Shown: positions 6,150 to 7,586 of the stretch, one piece after another | Numbering within the stretch: position 1 is the first letter of the stretch | Layout: the number at the start of each line of letters is the position of its first letter | From: an uncultured Bacilli bacterium | GTDB lineage: Bacteria; Bacillota_I; Bacilli_A; RF39; UBA660 | Assembly: GCA_947631885.1 (NCBI GenBank) | Contig: CANRMZ010000056.1 | Coordinates: forward strand, 1 to 7,586 | DNA length: 7,586 nt | Direction: 5' to 3' | Made by a program: the position numbers and the translations under genes | Notes under the pieces: generated by a model | Seen by the model: only the letters and a program-made list of their open reading frames with translations | What the model was told of the DNA's origin: nothing | Database searches by the model: none

Positions 6150-6914
6150 CTATAGTTTTTTAGTAAAATTTTTATCTAGCTTGAATCTATCAGCTATAGT
6201 AGAAATAAATTCTGAATTAGTCGGTTTATCTTTTTCACAACTTATTGAAAAGCCAAATAAGTCATCCATCAAAGATAAGTTGCCTCGCATACACCCAATT
6301 TCAATTGCGTGCCTAATTGCTCTTTCTACTCTTGAAGATGTAGTATCGTATTTTTCGGCAATCCTGGGATAAAGATCTTTCGTTACATAAGAAATCTTAT
6401 CATCATTATATATCAATACTATGCTATCTCTTAAATATTTATAACCTCTTATATGAGAAGGAATACCAAGATTATGTAGAAGCTCACTTACTTCAACATC
6501 AATCTGCTTTCTATTAGTGACAACAGGAGTTTCTTCACTTTCAAAAGCTTCTTGTACCCTATGCTCTAGTGAAGATATATTAACCGGTTTTAACATATAG
6601 TGAGTAACATTATAATTCATACAATCTTTAATTACTTTGTCATCTTTATAACTAGAAAGTATTATAACGTTTTTCTTAATACCCCGAGAAGTAATTTCCT
6701 CTAAAAGGGCTGTGCCATCTAGTTTTGGAAGTAATATGTCCATAAGGATTAAGTCAAATTTATCAGTATTAGATATGATATATTCTAAAGCTGACTCTCC
6801 ATCGGAAAATGAATTTACAACTTCTATCTTACCATTTTTATTAAAATGGTCTGTTAAATTATTTACTACTATCGTATTGTCGTCGATTATAATCGCACGT
6901 ATCTTACTAGGCAT
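6150..6914 (-). CDS. spo0A: Stage 0 sporulation response regulator Spo0A
   Basis: Spo0A is the phosphorelay-activated transcription factor that starts sporulation and binds 0A boxes (TGTCGAA). The protein has 254 residues; B. subtilis Spo0A has 267. Receiver domain, residues about 5-120: acidic pair Asp11-Asp12, phospho-acceptor Asp59 in LILMDILLPKLDG, switch residue Ser87 (Thr in B. subtilis) and Lys109 in YMLKPV. The linker is shorter than in Bacillus. Effector domain, residues about 140-248: LLHNLGIPSHIRGYKYLRD, the DNA-recognition segment SRVERAIRHAIEI, RGN, LFGFSIS and KPTNSEFISTIADRFKL, all Spo0A-specific. The Trp in the usual IEVAW is replaced (IEIGC). The start follows GAGGAGA by about 9 nt. 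It lies between pgk and gpmI, and no spoIVB is in view. Whether the organism sporulates cannot be told from this window. Confidence 0.96.
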   Translation of the reverse strand: MPSKIRAIIIDDNTIVVNNLTDHFNKNGKIEVVNSFSDGESALEYIISNTDKFDLILMDILLPKLDGTALLEEITSRGIKKNVIILSSYKDDKVIKDCMNYNVTHYMLKPVNISSLEHRVQEAFESEETPVVTNRKQIDVEVSELLHNLGIPSHIRGYKYLRDSIVLIYNDDKISYVTKDLYPRIAEKYDTTSSRVERAIRHAIEIGCMRGNLSLMDDLFGFSISCEKDKPTNSEFISTIADRFKLDKNFTKKL

Positions 6915-6969
6915 AAGATTTTATCTCTCCTCTTTCCTTAAATCTCTCTACTGCACGACCACAAGAACC

Positions 6970-6975
6970 ATTATA
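6970..6975 (-). promoter_or_regulatory. -10 element of the spo0A promoter
   Basis: A perfect TATAAT lies just after the T tract of the pgk terminator, about 55 nt upstream of the spo0A start. No recognisable -35 exists at 16-19 nt spacing (TGGCTT at 17) and there is no TG extension. Either the promoter is weak or it needs an activator. I see no match to a sigma-H promoter. The likely start site is near 6962. Confidence 0.5.
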
Positions 6976-6979
6976 GAAT

Positions 6980-7023
6980 AAAAAAAGACAAAAAGCCATA
7001 GCGAAATATGTCACCTTTTGTCT
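6980..7023 (-). terminator. Rho-independent terminator after pgk
   Basis: The minus-strand arms AGACAAAAGG (7023-7014) and CTTTTTGTCT (6995-6986) form 10 pairs, one of them G-U. An inner CATA/TATG stem (7010-7007 with 7000-6997) encloses loop TTTCGC. A seven-T tract (6986-6980) follows directly. It lies 12 nt after the pgk stop and separates pgk from spo0A. There is no T tract on the other side, so it acts in one direction only. Confidence 0.88.
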
Positions 7024-7034
7024 ACTACTGTAAA

Positions 7035-7586
7035 TCATTGTCGATTCGTGTCGGTATGCGTGTTTATGTAGTCTAAAGCCGCTAAGTTATTGTTGCTTAT
7101 ATACTCTAAAGAAGCTCCTCCACCACTAGATAAGAATGTAAAGGAATCTTGTAAGCCAAATTCATTAATAGCATTTAGAGTATCGCCACCACCTGCTATC
7201 TTAATAGCGGGATTATTTTTTAAGCTAGAGAATAAAGCGATAGTTCCATGAGAAAACTGGCTTTCCTCAAATTTACCACAAGTACCATTTATAAATATCG
7301 TTTTACTTTCATCTAGATATTTTTTATATTTATTAATGGTTTTATCACCTAAGTCAAGGATTTTATTATCTTCGATAACAAAATCAATAGGCATTATTAT
7401 TTTATCTTTATATTTTTTAATAAGTTCTCTTATTTCTTCAAGGGTCATTTCATCACTAGTACAAAGGCTATCTCCAACATCATAACCACATGCATATAAG
7501 AAAGAGTTAGCTATACCACCACCAAGTAATAACTTATCACATTTTTTAAGTAACAATTTAATATAACCTAGTTTATCATCAACCTT
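7035..7586 (-). CDS. pgk: Phosphoglycerate kinase, C-terminal part (5' end beyond window)
   Basis: Phosphoglycerate kinase transfers phosphate from 1,3-bisphosphoglycerate to ADP. The 183 visible residues cover most of the C-terminal nucleotide-binding domain. They begin KVDDKLGYIKLLLKKCDKLL, continue through LGGGIANSFL and MPIDFVIED, and include AGGGDTLNAINEFG and the nucleotide-binding signature SSGGGASLEY. Two departures stand out. The signature WNGPMGVFE is INGTCGKFEE here. The segment between MPIDFVIEDN and LGDKT is about 20-25 residues shorter than in B. subtilis Pgk. The tail (TDTNRQ) is also unlike the usual short end. The frame runs unbroken to the window edge, so the TTG at 7556 is an internal Leu codon, not a start. 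The gene ends in TGA just before a strong terminator. It may be a divergent but active Pgk or a second copy. Confidence 0.93.
   Translation of the reverse strand, partial: KVDDKLGYIKLLLKKCDKLLLGGGIANSFLYACGYDVGDSLCTSDEMTLEEIRELIKKYKDKIIMPIDFVIEDNKILDLGDKTINKYKKYLDESKTIFINGTCGKFEESQFSHGTIALFSSLKNNPAIKIAGGGDTLNAINEFGLQDSFTFLSSGGGASLEYISNNNLAALDYINTHTDTNRQ
7039..7055 (+). promoter_or_regulatory. Two tandem 0A-box-like heptamers upstream of spo0A
   Basis: TGTCGAT (7039-7045) and TGTCGGT (7049-7055) each match the Spo0A box TGTCGAA at 5-6 of 7 positions. They repeat head to tail with a 10-bp period, the spacing known for Spo0A dimer sites. They lie in the last codons of pgk, about 65-80 bp upstream of the spo0A -10. 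Binding is inference and chance matches are possible. Confidence 0.3.

Noticed and set aside
6133..6372. Plus-strand open frame opposite the end of spo0A
   Set aside because: Shadow of the conserved Spo0A effector domain.
6949..6972. Seven-codon open frame (MVLVVVQ) between the spo0A -10 and its start
   Set aside because: Its ATG lies at the end of the -10 element, upstream of the expected transcript start, and has no binding site.
6712..6981. Plus-strand open frame opposite the start of spo0A
   Set aside because: Shadow of the Spo0A receiver domain and the spo0A 5' region.
7554..7556. TTG at 7556 as a start for pgk
   Set aside because: The Pgk frame continues upstream with conserved KVDDKLGYIK to the window edge, so this is an internal Leu codon.

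Overview
This is an AT-rich, gene-dense stretch of a Bacilli-like (Firmicutes/Bacillota) chromosome. Every gene I can support lies on the minus strand, so transcription runs from high to low coordinates. The gene content (S10 ribosomal cluster, full-length Spo0A, phosphoglycerate kinase, cofactor-independent phosphoglycerate mutase), the strong AAGGAGG-type ribosome binding sites and the low GC point to an uncultured low-GC Bacilli lineage, perhaps a gut group near the Erysipelotrichia/RF39/Mollicutes side. That placement is inference. Trp is encoded by TGG, pgk ends in TGA, and TAG stops are common, so this is genetic code 11 and not the Mycoplasma code.

In transcription order: (1) 7586-7035 is the 3' part of a divergent pgk, followed by a convincing Rho-independent terminator. 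(2) 6914-6150 is spo0A, with its own perfect -10 box just after the terminator. (3) 6080-4584 is gpmI, which has a good extended -10 promoter of its own overlapped by a 13-bp palindrome. (4) A gap of about 200 bp (4386-4583) holds a weak AU-only terminator candidate, the S10-operon promoter and a leader that can fold into a long hairpin, a candidate ribosomal-protein autoregulatory leader. (5) 4385-1 is the S10 operon in canonical order: rpsJ, rplC, rplD, rplW, rplB, rpsS, rplV, rpsC, rplP (truncated by the window edge). Spacing within it runs from a 23-nt overlap to a 22-nt gap, consistent with one co-transcribed, translationally coupled unit.

The ribosomal genes encode parts of both subunits: S10, S19 and S3 (30S), and L3, L4, L23, L2, L22 and L16 (50S). 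Pgk and GpmI catalyse consecutive steps of lower glycolysis. Spo0A, the response regulator that commits Firmicutes to sporulation, sits between them, which is not its usual place beside spoIVB.

No wholly novel system is evident. The points most worth a second look are the S10 leader, an unusually long acidic tail on L3, altered residues at the L22 tunnel hairpin, the divergent Pgk, and Spo0A in this context with two tandem 0A-box-like heptamers upstream of it. No tRNA, rRNA, insertion sequence or CRISPR was seen.
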